This document shows positions 7,610 through 15,458 of a stretch of 30,123 bases of DNA, one piece after another. Positions within the stretch are counted from its first letter, which is position 1. Each line of letters begins with the position of its first letter. The stretch lies in NCBI GenBank assembly GCA_964584255.1, contig CAZOZM010000019.1:1-30123 (forward strand), given 5' to 3'. The DNA is from UBA3775 sp964584255 (GTDB lineage: Bacteria; Bacillota; Clostridia; Lachnospirales; Lachnospiraceae). Below the pieces are notes generated by a model, which saw nothing but the letters and a program-made list of their open reading frames with translations, was not told where the DNA came from and did no database searches. A program made the position numbers and the translations under genes.

Positions 7610-8651
7610 TTTCCTCCCTTACAAGTGAAAATCTAAACAAAGCACCGCCTCCCTTTCTGTTTTCTGCAGATATTGTTCCACCATGCGCCTTGATAATTGT
7701 CGAACAGACCGAAAGTCCTATTCCTGCATGTCTTTTTTTATTCATGCCACAATCAAACTTTTCTTCACTTATTCCGCTGAAAATGTTCTTCAGCCTTCCC
7801 GCATCAATTCCACATCCGTCATCGATTATTTCAAAATATACATTATTTCCCAGTGTAAAGACTTTCAGAAGGAGATTTTCCATTCCGTGCGCGTGGTAAA
7901 CGGCATTTTCAAGCAGATTGAGTATTACCTGCTCAATCAGTATGGAATCCATTGGAATTATGACTATATCATCCGGAACTTCAACCATAACCCGTTGGTC
8001 CGGATGTCTGATATTAAATTTATTTATGGCTGAATCAACAAGCTCATCCAGTATAATTGAAGACTTCTCTATCTTCATGGTTTCATTATCTATCCTGGTT
8101 ATGGACAGAAGATTTTCCACCATTCGAAACAACCAGTCTGCATCCTCCTGAATGCTTTTCAGCATTTCATTTTTGCTTTCCTCATCCAGAGTTTCACTTT
8201 TTTCCCTCAACAATGCACTGGCACCTGATATTGTGGTCAAAGGTGTTCTTAAATCATGTGAAACCGCCCTTAGAAGATTCGCTCTCATTCTTTCCTTCTC
8301 AACCTCAGCCTTAGCTGATTCATTGTATTTTATTTTCGTAACCAGAAGGCTTGTTATAACTGCAATTGTCAGCAGTATAACAGCTGAAACAAGATTAATC
8401 GGGTTTATAAAGTCAAATGCAAAATACGGATATGTAAATATAAAGTTAATTGCAACCATACTTAGTATAGATGCAACAATTCCATATATATATCCTCTTG
8501 TAAGCAGTGAAATCACAAATACCGCAAATACAAATACGGTTGTTATATGTTCTTCCACATCAAGTTTCTGAAATTGTATGCTTAGCGTCACGGCAATAAG
8601 CAGTGCAATAAGCATTATTAAAATGTTTTTTATATATGCTGCAATTTTCAT
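7593..8651 (-). CDS. KdpD-like membrane sensor histidine kinase, short form
   Basis: This 352-residue kinase begins with four close membrane helices (about residues 8-105), the DUF4118 arrangement of KdpD. They are followed by a dimerisation and phosphoacceptor domain with His132 in SHDLRTPLTT, then the ATPase domain with Asn249 (N box), DDGCGID (277-283) and GIGLS (310-314). Full-length KdpD also has an N-terminal KdpD and universal-stress domain of several hundred residues, which is absent here. The ligand or signal is therefore probably different. It is the first gene of the kinase-regulator-pit-DUF47 unit. An AAGAGGAA ribosome site precedes the ATG. The signal may be phosphate, ion or envelope status, but that is a guess from context. 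Confidence 0.92.
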   Translation of the reverse strand: MKIAAYIKNILIMLIALLIAVTLSIQFQKLDVEEHITTVFVFAVFVISLLTRGYIYGIVASILSMVAINFIFTYPYFAFDFINPINLVSAVILLTIAVITSLLVTKIKYNESAKAEVEKERMRANLLRAVSHDLRTPLTTISGASALLREKSETLDEESKNEMLKSIQEDADWLFRMVENLLSITRIDNETMKIEKSSIILDELVDSAINKFNIRHPDQRVMVEVPDDIVIIPMDSILIEQVILNLLENAVYHAHGMENLLLKVFTLGNNVYFEIIDDGCGIDAGRLKNIFSGISEEKFDCGMNKKRHAGIGLSVCSTIIKAHGGTISAENRKGGGALFRFSLVREENAGGE

Positions 8652-8747
8652 TGTATTCCTCTTGATAAAGTAGCTAAACCTGCAGTTCCTAAAGTAATAT
8701 TGCTTCTCCGTTCATAAAGCTTCTTTCCATACAACAATAACCGCCTT

Positions 8748-8852
8748 TTAACCCCGGGCTGTCATCCCGTAATCAGATTCTTTTAATCCCAAAAGCCTTT
8801 TCATATATAATTCAGGACTTCTGCCGTGATCTGCAAAATCATTGTAACACAT
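8748..8852 (-). CDS. Possible 34-residue leader or small protein upstream of the sensor kinase
   Basis: A short open frame starts with ATG at 8852 and encodes MCYNDFADHGRSPELY and then MKRLLGLKESDYGMTARG before TAA. Codon choice looks like that of the neighbouring genes. An in-frame stop lies three codons before the ATG, so no longer form exists. The ribosome site is weak (CCGGA directly before the ATG). A minus-strand TATAAT (8883-8888) lies upstream but lacks a good -35. TTAACCCCGG (8748-8757) and CCGGGTTAA (8853-8861), just outside its start and at its stop, can pair with one bulge. It could be a small protein, a regulatory leader, a gene remnant or chance. I see nothing else convincing in the 8652-8944 gap. 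Confidence 0.25.
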   Translation of the reverse strand: MCYNDFADHGRSPELYMKRLLGLKESDYGMTARG

Positions 8853-8902
8853 TCCGGGTTAAAATACGGTAAAATCACCATAATTATATTTGCACTGTGA
8901 AA

Positions 8903-8942
8903 TTAAAAAAACCTGTTTGAGAGTATATCCCAAACAGGTTTT
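8903..8942 (-). terminator. Terminator of the amidase gene
   Basis: Read on the minus strand, the 12-bp arms at 8908-8919 and 8931-8942 (AAAACCTGTTTG mirrored) form a hairpin followed by a T-rich tract. It starts two bases after the amidase stop codon. Confidence 0.85.
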
Positions 8943-8944
8943 CA

Positions 8945-9865
8945 CTATTTCCATTCATTCAAGCTTTTCTCCATGGCATCAGCCATTGATTTTACAAATT
9001 TCTGTCTCCACTCATCATCCTGAAGATTTCTTGCGTCATCTTCATTTGTCGAATATCCCATTTCAACCAAAACAGCCGGCTTTGGCGAATTCTTTGTTAC
9101 AAGATAGGAATCCTCATAAGGATCTTTTTTCAGAGTAACATTCTTATCCGGAAATGCTGAATTAAGAGACGCTTTAATGTTTTCAGCCAATATATCACAT
9201 TTAGGCGTATCTTCCTTTCCATCCGAATAACCTATGAGATATCCGCTTATTTCCTCCTGTTCAAAAGAATTAACATGAAGTGATACGAACATATCAAAGT
9301 CATATTCATGGTCAATTATATTTGAATATATACTTCTCTCATATGCACTGAATATATTGTTTTCCTGAAACTTTGAAGCCTTATAACTTATATTATACCT
9401 GTCACATAATGACATTACCTTATTTTCTGAAGGAAACGTTTTGCCGTCATGTGTAAGTACAACCTGATAATTGCGCGATTCCAGCTCCGCTTTTAAAAGC
9501 ATAACAATCTCAAGATTAATTTCTTTTTCACTCTTGGTGATGTAACCTGCAGTGGTGCCCACATCATCAAATCCATGACCCGCATCAAGACATATTGTAC
9601 CTTTGGGATTCTCAAACTTTGTGATGGAAGGAACTATATCTTCCGGATTATCATCCTCATCTTCCTTTGATTTACTGCTTGCCGGTACCGATTTTTTTTC
9701 GCTGCTCTCTTTATTCCCCGTTCCAAAGAACTTTGTTCCGACAAACAAACCTGCCAAAAACATAATTATGGCAGTTATGAAATAGATACTCATACAAATC
9801 ATCTGTTTTTTTCTTCGCCTTTTCCTCTTCCAGGCAGCTTTATCAGGATATACATTTCTTTGCAT
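8945..9865 (-). CDS. Membrane-anchored N-acetylmuramoyl-L-alanine amidase (Amidase_3, CwlD-like)
   Basis: This 306-residue enzyme should cut the bond between muramic acid and the stem peptide of peptidoglycan. A very basic N-terminus (residues 12-20) precedes one membrane helix (about 23-43), then a Ser/Lys/Glu linker and an extracytoplasmic Amidase_3 domain from about residue 88. Expected zinc ligands and catalytic residues are visible: His97 in DAGHG, Glu113 in SEKEINL, His197 in SLHVNS and Glu268 in VEMGY. The ATG is preceded by GGGAGGAAAA. The gene has its own terminator and probable promoter. CwlD in spore cortex formation is the closest well-known relative by layout, but a vegetative role in cell separation is equally possible. 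Confidence 0.9.
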   Translation of the reverse strand: MQRNVYPDKAAWKRKRRRKKQMICMSIYFITAIIMFLAGLFVGTKFFGTGNKESSEKKSVPASSKSKEDEDDNPEDIVPSITKFENPKGTICLDAGHGFDDVGTTAGYITKSEKEINLEIVMLLKAELESRNYQVVLTHDGKTFPSENKVMSLCDRYNISYKASKFQENNIFSAYERSIYSNIIDHEYDFDMFVSLHVNSFEQEEISGYLIGYSDGKEDTPKCDILAENIKASLNSAFPDKNVTLKKDPYEDSYLVTKNSPKPAVLVEMGYSTNEDDARNLQDDEWRQKFVKSMADAMEKSLNEWK

Positions 9866-9902
9866 TTTCTATTTTCCTCCCGGTACTTTTGGATTTGTAT
9901 GC

Positions 9903-9968
9903 TTACGGAACAAAACGAATCCGGTAATATGACGGATTCTGCCCAAACCTAACCTTTATCTGCCGTAA
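9903..9968 (-). other. Potential structured leader of the amidase mRNA
   Basis: Within the 292-base gap before the amidase, TTACGG (9903-9908) can pair with CCGTAA (9963-9968). This encloses a perfect 7-bp hairpin, GAATCCG (9917-9923) with CGGATTC (9933-9939). In the transcript from the promoter at 10036-10064 this would be a two-level structure about 40 bases from the start codon. I do not recognise a known riboswitch. Confidence 0.3.
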
Positions 9969-10035
9969 ACCTTCTACATTGTACACTATCATCGGCATAA
10001 TATAAATAAACAATCCTTTAAGAGTTATTTAAATT

Positions 10036-10064
10036 TTATTAAGTAATTTTTACCTCTCTGTCAA
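10036..10064 (-). promoter_or_regulatory. Probable promoter of the amidase gene
   Basis: On the minus strand a perfect -35 TTGACA (10059-10064) is followed after 17 bp by TAATAA (10036-10041). The implied leader is about 165 bases long. The -10 matches only in part, so the call is moderate. Confidence 0.45.
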
Positions 10065-10157
10065 AAACTTTTTTCTCCTTTTACCGGTCCGATTAATCCC
10101 GCATTCTTCCCCTGCGTCATATGCCTGACTTCAGAATAATGAACCGGTTTTTAGAAA

Positions 10158-10805
10158 TTATTCTAATACTCCGGATTCCGAAATCCTGATCTCCGGAAAA
10201 GGAATTCTGTCCGATACTACGGTTAACATCCCTACCTTTGTTCCGATGGTGAGGATTGACAGTTTTTCCCCATTGTCTATACTTATTTCCGTCGGTGTAA
10301 ACAGAGACCCGTCAAACACTCTCATGTCGTGAAATGATTTAAAATCCATCGACAGCCCTTTTCCAAAGAACTTTGATACTGCTTCTTTTGATGAAAAAAC
10401 CAATGCTGCACGAATGTCTTCCGGTACTTCAGAAGAGCCGTGAATCTTTTCATACTCTTCATCATTACATATCCTTTTTAAAACTCTGTCATCAGCCCTT
10501 CTTGAAGAATCAATAAAATCTATCGCCACTTCTTCCTCATCAGACCACGCAATAAAAACATACCCCCCACTGTGTGATATATTAAAACTCCTGTTTGAGC
10601 CACCAAAAAAAGGCTTGCCATAAGAGTCATAGCAAACCTTTTTACCTGCCGGAATTATTGACTCTGTCAAAAGACCGGCAGTATAACATTCATTTTTAGC
10701 CATACCGGAAGAAAGATGCCTGAGCTTCTCCATTCGACCTGCATCACGGACAAAAACATGATTTTCATCAAACTCTGATACTCTGCTGTATTCAACCCTA
10801 ATCAT
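10158..10805 (-). CDS. Sfp-type 4'-phosphopantetheinyl transferase superfamily protein
   Basis: This 215-residue protein should transfer phosphopantetheine from CoA to a Ser on a carrier protein. The order of motifs fits the Sfp family: FNISHSG (residues 74-80), a metal-binding segment VAIDFID with Asp96, and FSSKEAVSKFFGKG (137-150) with Glu141. Two departures are visible. The usual Glu two residues after the Asp is Ile98, with Asp99 next to it, and the Trp usual before SxKEA is Phe. Activity may be altered or the metal site shifted. It is the last gene of the minus-strand run, 15 bases after the methyltransferase. No polyketide or peptide synthetase lies nearby, so the carrier target is unknown. 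Confidence 0.82.
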   Translation of the reverse strand: MIRVEYSRVSEFDENHVFVRDAGRMEKLRHLSSGMAKNECYTAGLLTESIIPAGKKVCYDSYGKPFFGGSNRSFNISHSGGYVFIAWSDEEEVAIDFIDSSRRADDRVLKRICNDEEYEKIHGSSEVPEDIRAALVFSSKEAVSKFFGKGLSMDFKSFHDMRVFDGSLFTPTEISIDNGEKLSILTIGTKVGMLTVVSDRIPFPEIRISESGVLE

Positions 10806-10820
10806 TCCGGCTTATTTCCT

Positions 10821-12278
10821 TTACTTTTTCCTATATATACACAGATAAGATTTCTCTTTTTCATATATAAGCTGTTCTTTCTGCAGCACATAACCATATT
10901 TCTGTGAATACTTTCGTGCGGCATCTATATTTCTTGCATAAATGATTACAACTGCCCCCTTTTTCAGAAGCTTCCTCGAGTAATCAAAGAAATCTTTATA
11001 TATCTGTTCAATTTTACCGGTTTCCTCCTGTTTCAGAGAAAATGGCATATTTGTAATTATTTCATCAAAGAGATAATCATGTTTGAAGTCAAAATAATCT
11101 CTGTTTATATAATATGCCTCAACTTCAGCATATGTTGAATTAATCTTTGCCTTCTCTATTGCCTCGCCATATGAATCTATACCATACATCGGAGAGGCTT
11201 TTTTATACATGTATCTTTCTATCATCATCGTTCCGACTCCACAAAACGGATCAAGAACCTGAACCGATGACTTGAGATAATCAGCTGCCAGATAAACAAG
11301 ATTGGCTGCAAGCTCCGGTCTTATGCTTACCGGAAGGAATTCACTACGGTAGTCAAATCTCCTGTCTTCTATTGTGAGCAGCTTAATCATTGTGGTAAAA
11401 CTGCCCTCTTTGTTTTCAAGCAGTTTAATTTCCATCTCATAATTTGATGGCTGATTAATCAAAAAGCCGTTTGAAAGTCTGTAAAGTTCCCCTGCAAATC
11501 TCTTTATAAAAAGAGATTTTTTCTTATCATCCATGTGCGACACAATATTAATTCTGTATCCCCATGGTGTCTTTTCTCTGTGCCTGCCACACAAAAAAGC
11601 CTTTAAATCACCGGAAGCAGCTATTTCAGCCGCTTTATAAGGATCATTCGGAAGCTTTTTCATATTTGGCACCAGAAAATAGAGTTCCTTATAAGTTCTT
11701 ATATTTGATACCTCATCAAGTTTTGATATTCTTGCCGATACTCCGATACTCAATACTCTTTTTGACGATGTAACCATTGCATCCGCAGTAACCTGTCCCA
11801 GCCCTTTAGGTGTAACAAGCACCACTTCGTTCATTACCTCCTTACCTGTAAACGTATGTATACCGACTGCAGCACCGAGCAATTCATTATAAGCATCCAT
11901 CTGCTCAAAAACATGTTTCCTGTTGGTATCAGAAACCTCCGTTCCGGAAAGTTCCTTTCTTAACTTATTAAGCCGTTCACGAATCTGTTCAATATTGATA
12001 TTTTTCATTGCATACAGATAAGAACTCTTAACATACTCCGTAGTTTCTTTTTCCAAAGCTGCACAAAGAGGGTCTAATGCCTTTTGTGACTTTATCATGC
12101 CAAGAATCTGAGCACAGTTTTTTCTGGTTTTTGCATCTTCATGCGACAACAGACTTATAAGATAATCAATATCTTCTTCATCAAAATGTCTGTCAGAATC
12201 CTTAATGGAATTCTTCAATTCTATTAAAGCCGCTCTTTTATTGTCATCCCGACTGATTTTAGTAATCACATCCGTCAT
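10821..12278 (-). CDS. HEAT-repeat and class I (Trm11/RlmKL-like) methyltransferase fusion
   Basis: This 485-residue protein has an N-terminal helical HEAT-like region (about residues 12-100), a middle region of unclear fold (about 145-310) and a C-terminal Rossmann methyltransferase. The SAM-binding motif is DPFCGVGT (343-350). The catalytic motif reads NMPF (410-413), where base-methylating enzymes usually have (N/D)PPF/Y. By family this suggests an N-methylating RNA enzyme of the UPF0020/Trm11 type, with the middle region possibly a THUMP-like RNA-binding part. The ATG has a GGAGG site six bases upstream. It lies between the PHP and phosphopantetheinyl transferase genes. The substrate is unknown, and protein or DNA methylation cannot be ruled out. 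Confidence 0.75.
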   Translation of the reverse strand: MTDVITKISRDDNKRAALIELKNSIKDSDRHFDEEDIDYLISLLSHEDAKTRKNCAQILGMIKSQKALDPLCAALEKETTEYVKSSYLYAMKNINIEQIRERLNKLRKELSGTEVSDTNRKHVFEQMDAYNELLGAAVGIHTFTGKEVMNEVVLVTPKGLGQVTADAMVTSSKRVLSIGVSARISKLDEVSNIRTYKELYFLVPNMKKLPNDPYKAAEIAASGDLKAFLCGRHREKTPWGYRINIVSHMDDKKKSLFIKRFAGELYRLSNGFLINQPSNYEMEIKLLENKEGSFTTMIKLLTIEDRRFDYRSEFLPVSIRPELAANLVYLAADYLKSSVQVLDPFCGVGTMMIERYMYKKASPMYGIDSYGEAIEKAKINSTYAEVEAYYINRDYFDFKHDYLFDEIITNMPFSLKQEETGKIEQIYKDFFDYSRKLLKKGAVVIIYARNIDAARKYSQKYGYVLQKEQLIYEKEKSYLCIYRKK

Positions 12279-12323
12279 ACTGGTCCTCCATGCTGCAATT
12301 TGCGGTTGTTATACGGTTAATCA

Positions 12324-12353
12324 AACACGATAGTCACATGTAATTATCGTGTT
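12324..12353 (-). other. Hairpin overlapping the end of the PHP gene
   Basis: AACACGATA (12324-12332) and TATCGTGTT (12345-12353) form a perfect 9-bp stem with a 12-base loop that spans the PHP stop codon. On the minus strand only TTTGATT follows, so it is at best a weak terminator or an RNA-stabilising hairpin between operon parts. Confidence 0.45.
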
Positions 12354-13039
12354 AAAAACTTCACATCTTCTTCCGTAATCACTTTATAACATCCGCCTTT
12401 TATTTCTCTGATAAAATCTTCAACACTGTTTATTTCGTTCTCAAACAGCATACCTCCACCCATAAAATCAGTGTGGTGAATATCCGAACCTCCCGTCATC
12501 GGCAGATTAAAACTCTTTGCATAATCTCTCGCCCTCTCATTATCTATCGGTCTGTTAGAGAGATTATACGCCTCAACGGCATCACAATATTCAGGATAAA
12601 GTTTTATTCCTTTAAGATACCCTCTCATTCTGAAAGGATGTGCCTGAATTATAAACCCGCCTGCCTCATGAATCTTTTCATAATACTCCCAAGGAGTCCA
12701 ATGAATCATTTCCGGATGCTGCTTCAGCCATTCCTTATCAGGTCCAAAACACAAGAATTCTGCACCATCAAAGTTTTCTTCCCATCCAAAGAACACTTTC
12801 AGGCCGATTTCATCTCCCTTTTTCTTGGCATTTTCATATCCTGATGCAAAAGCATCCACATATTCCTCCCATGGAAGATTTCTGTCCGGTCTGGTGTTTC
12901 CATTGTAGAAGTGATTTGTTACCATAATTGCTTCATAACCTTCATTAAATCGGCAAAGTGCCTGCATATCGCCCGTAATTGAAGCACAGGCACTTCCCTC
13001 AAAGGTATGAAGATGTGTTTCCACTTTATGCCATTTCAT
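12344..13039 (-). CDS. PHP-domain metal-dependent phosphoesterase
   Basis: This 231-residue protein has a PHP (polymerase and histidinol phosphatase) fold, which uses a cluster of two or three metal ions to hydrolyse phosphoesters. Likely metal ligands are visible: His9 and His11 in ETHLH, His43 in TNHF, Glu87, His134 in QAHPF, and Asp186 and His188 in GSDIHH. It is a stand-alone PHP, not fused to a polymerase. Known single-domain relatives act on nucleoside bisphosphates, oligonucleotides or histidinol phosphate. Nothing here fixes the substrate. Its ATG lies inside the end of iorB (14-base overlap), with CAGGA as ribosome site, so it is translated with iorAB. Confidence 0.87.
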   Translation of the reverse strand: MKWHKVETHLHTFEGSACASITGDMQALCRFNEGYEAIMVTNHFYNGNTRPDRNLPWEEYVDAFASGYENAKKKGDEIGLKVFFGWEENFDGAEFLCFGPDKEWLKQHPEMIHWTPWEYYEKIHEAGGFIIQAHPFRMRGYLKGIKLYPEYCDAVEAYNLSNRPIDNERARDYAKSFNLPMTGGSDIHHTDFMGGGMLFENEINSVEDFIREIKGGCYKVITEEDVKFLTR

Positions 13040-13598
13040 ATCCTGTAATAAACGCTTTCCTGTTAATTTCTACGGTTTTGGCCGGAACTGTCTTTTCAAT
13101 CACCTCAAGCCAGTCCTCTTTTGGAAAATCCATATGTTTTGCTGCCATTCCCAAAACTATAACATTAAATGTTTTGGTATTTCCAAGCTTTTTAGCCTCA
13201 CTCATTGCATCAATTGAAAGTACTGTTCTTTTTGCTGCAAGTGTTTCTATAATATTCTCAGGATATTCCGCCTTACCTATGACAACAGGCATCGGATCAA
13301 TTCTCTGATCATTCACGATAATTACGCCGTCTTTTTTTACAAAATGGGCGTATCTCAAAGCCTCAAGCTTTTCAAATGCTATCAGAACATCAGCCTGTCC
13401 CTCTTCCACAATAGGTTCTGCAACATTGTCACCGTATCTTACATATGTTACAACACTTCCGCCTCTCTGTGCCATTCCGTGAACTTCCGATAATTTAACA
13501 TCATATCCGGCATGGAGGGTAATTCCACCAAGAATTCTGCTTGTAAGCAGTGTTCCCTGTCCTCCGACACCGACAATCATTATATTTTTAACTGCCAT
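13026..13598 (-). CDS. iorB: Indolepyruvate:ferredoxin oxidoreductase, beta subunit
   Basis: This 190-residue gamma-type subunit of the 2-oxoacid:ferredoxin oxidoreductase family partners IorA. Together they oxidise aryl pyruvates from transaminated Trp, Phe and Tyr to aryl-acetyl-CoA with reduction of ferredoxin. The N-terminal nucleotide-like loop VGVGGQGT and the SEVHGMAQRGGSV motif are diagnostic. A start four codons upstream (13610) exists, but the GGAGG ribosome site falls within those codons and is well placed for the ATG at 13598, so I chose the latter. It follows iorA by 18 bases and overlaps the PHP gene. It is expected to be cytosolic and oxygen sensitive as a complex. Confidence 0.95.
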   Translation of the reverse strand: MAVKNIMIVGVGGQGTLLTSRILGGITLHAGYDVKLSEVHGMAQRGGSVVTYVRYGDNVAEPIVEEGQADVLIAFEKLEALRYAHFVKKDGVIIVNDQRIDPMPVVIGKAEYPENIIETLAAKRTVLSIDAMSEAKKLGNTKTFNVIVLGMAAKHMDFPKEDWLEVIEKTVPAKTVEINRKAFITGYEMA

Positions 13599-13616
13599 TT
13601 TTTCCTCCATACCAAC

Positions 13617-15356
13617 TTATGCTTCTACTTTTTTAAGTGCACCAAACTTGCAAAGCTGTTCGCAAAGACCGCATCCGTTGCAAAGCGTATCATCCACACG
13701 TACCTTACCGTCCGATGTTCTTGTTATCGCCGGACATCCCGGTTTCATGCACATTCCGCATTTTTTACACATATCCGGATCTGCAAAATACTGTACTTTG
13801 GCTTTCTTTTTATTTAAAAGGGCACATGGATATCTTGCTATGATTACACTGAGTTCTTCCGTCTCGGTTTCTCTCTTTACAAGCTTTTCAAATTCAGCGA
13901 CATTAAGCGGATTTTCAACGAAAATTCTCTTAATACCCATTCCTTCACAAAGCTTTACCACATCTATTGCGGCAACAATATCTCCTCTTAAAGTCTTACC
14001 GGTTCCGGCATGATCCTGGTGACCGGTCATTCCCGTTGTCGAGTTATCAAGAATTATTACCGTTCCCGTAGCCTGATTGTAAACCATATTCATAAGAGAG
14101 TTGATTCCCGTATGCATAAAGGTCGAATCGCCGATTACGGCAACCCATTTTTTAACATATTCCTTACCTTTTGCCATTTCCATTCCATGGAGGGCAGAAA
14201 TTGAAGATCCCATACAAACCGTAGTATCCACGACACCCAAAGGCTCTACGGCACCAAGTGTATAGCATCCAATATCTCCGGAGGCATGAATTCCCAATTT
14301 CTTCAAGGTATAAAAAGTTGCTCTGTGAGGACATCCCGGGCAAAGAATAGGTGGTCTTACCGGAACCTGTGCCGGTGCCTCTATTTCCAGGGCTTCACCA
14401 AGAATTTTTTCTTTAAGCATGTTTGTACTGTACTCACCCTGAACGGTAAGTAAGTCTTTTCCATGACATTCGATTCCCCATGAGCGAACCTGCTCTTCGA
14501 TAATAGGATCAAGTTCTTCTATTATGTAAAGTCTGTCAACCTTTGAGGCAAAATCCTCAATCATTTTTCTTGGAAGCGGATTAACCATTCCAAGCTTTAA
14601 TACGGAAGCTTCCGGGAGTGCTTCCCTTACATATTGATAAGGAATACCTGATGTTATCACACCTATAGCGGTGTCCCTCATTTCCACTCTGTTAATGCTG
14701 AGATTCTCACCGTCTTCAGACATTCTTTTTTCTCTTTCCTCAACATAAAGATGCCTTTTCTTAGCATTCCCCGGCATCATAACATTCTTAGCCGCATTTC
14801 TCTCATATACTTTATCTTCGATTTCTTTTCGTTCGGAAAGACTTACCACTCCCTGAGAATGTGCAAGTCTTGTTGTTGTTCTGAATATAACCGGAGTATC
14901 ATACTTTTCACTGATTTCAAAAGCTTCCTTAATGAATTCCTTTGCTTCGCTGCTGTCGGAAGGTTCAATAACCGGCACCTTACATGCTCTTGCGACTGCT
15001 CTTGTATCCTGCTCATTCTGAGAACTGTAGAGACCCGGATCATCTGCCACAACCACAACCAAACCTCCGTTCACTCCGATATAGGACTGAGTGTAGAGCG
15101 GATCAGAAGCAACATTCAAGCCGACACACTTCATTGAACATACCGAACGTACTCCCGCAAAAGAAGCACCTATTGCTACTTCCATTGCAACCTTTTCATT
15201 CGGAGACCATTCTGCATATATCTCGTCGTATTTAACAATATTCTCACTTATTTCCGTACTTGGTGTTCCCGGATACGCCGCCGAAACCTTTACGCCCGCT
15301 TCGTAGCATCCGCGTGCAATTGCTTCATTACCAAGCATTATTTTCTTATCTGCCAA
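13617..15356 (-). CDS. iorA: Indolepyruvate:ferredoxin oxidoreductase, alpha subunit (TTG start)
   Basis: This is the catalytic subunit of IorAB, about 579 residues. It holds an N-terminal pyruvate-binding transketolase-like domain, a thiamine diphosphate domain (GDSTFMHTGINSL, then LDNSTTGMTGHQDHAGTG) and a C-terminal ferredoxin domain. The two 4Fe-4S motifs use Cys530, 533, 536 and 541, and Cys559, 562, 565 and 569. A longer frame reaches an ATG at 15422, but that codon lies upstream of the -10 box of the best promoter (15413-15441). A TTG at 15354-15356 has a GGAGG eight bases upstream and yields LADKKIMLGNEAIARG, the usual family start. It leads the run with iorB, PHP, methyltransferase and phosphopantetheinyl transferase genes. 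Confidence 0.93.
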   Translation of the reverse strand: MADKKIMLGNEAIARGCYEAGVKVSAAYPGTPSTEISENIVKYDEIYAEWSPNEKVAMEVAIGASFAGVRSVCSMKCVGLNVASDPLYTQSYIGVNGGLVVVVADDPGLYSSQNEQDTRAVARACKVPVIEPSDSSEAKEFIKEAFEISEKYDTPVIFRTTTRLAHSQGVVSLSERKEIEDKVYERNAAKNVMMPGNAKKRHLYVEEREKRMSEDGENLSINRVEMRDTAIGVITSGIPYQYVREALPEASVLKLGMVNPLPRKMIEDFASKVDRLYIIEELDPIIEEQVRSWGIECHGKDLLTVQGEYSTNMLKEKILGEALEIEAPAQVPVRPPILCPGCPHRATFYTLKKLGIHASGDIGCYTLGAVEPLGVVDTTVCMGSSISALHGMEMAKGKEYVKKWVAVIGDSTFMHTGINSLMNMVYNQATGTVIILDNSTTGMTGHQDHAGTGKTLRGDIVAAIDVVKLCEGMGIKRIFVENPLNVAEFEKLVKRETETEELSVIIARYPCALLNKKKAKVQYFADPDMCKKCGMCMKPGCPAITRTSDGKVRVDDTLCNGCGLCEQLCKFGALKKVEA

Positions 15357-15412
15357 TGAAAAACCCTCCTGTGTGTTAAAGTACCCATACATACTGCCGG
15401 GCATATAGTCCG

Positions 15413-15441
15413 AGTATATCATCTTAGAGAATAAAATGCAA
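15413..15441 (-). promoter_or_regulatory. Promoter of the iorAB run
   Basis: On the minus strand TTGCAT (15436-15441) and TATACT (15413-15418) are spaced by 17 bp. The start near 15406 gives a 50-base leader to the TTG start at 15356. It is back to back with the argH promoter, the two -35 boxes being 17 bp apart. Confidence 0.6.
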
Positions 15442-15458
15442 GAAATCCCACTCTAAAC

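Noticed and set aside
6878..8651. Naming the pair kdpE and kdpD with a potassium role
   Set aside because: No kdpFABC genes are present, the kinase lacks the KdpD N-terminal half, and the operon carries phosphate transport genes.
9974..9982. A third TACA/TGTA dyad before the amidase
   Set aside because: TACATTGTA has only one base between the halves, so it does not fit the BlaI/CopY spacing.
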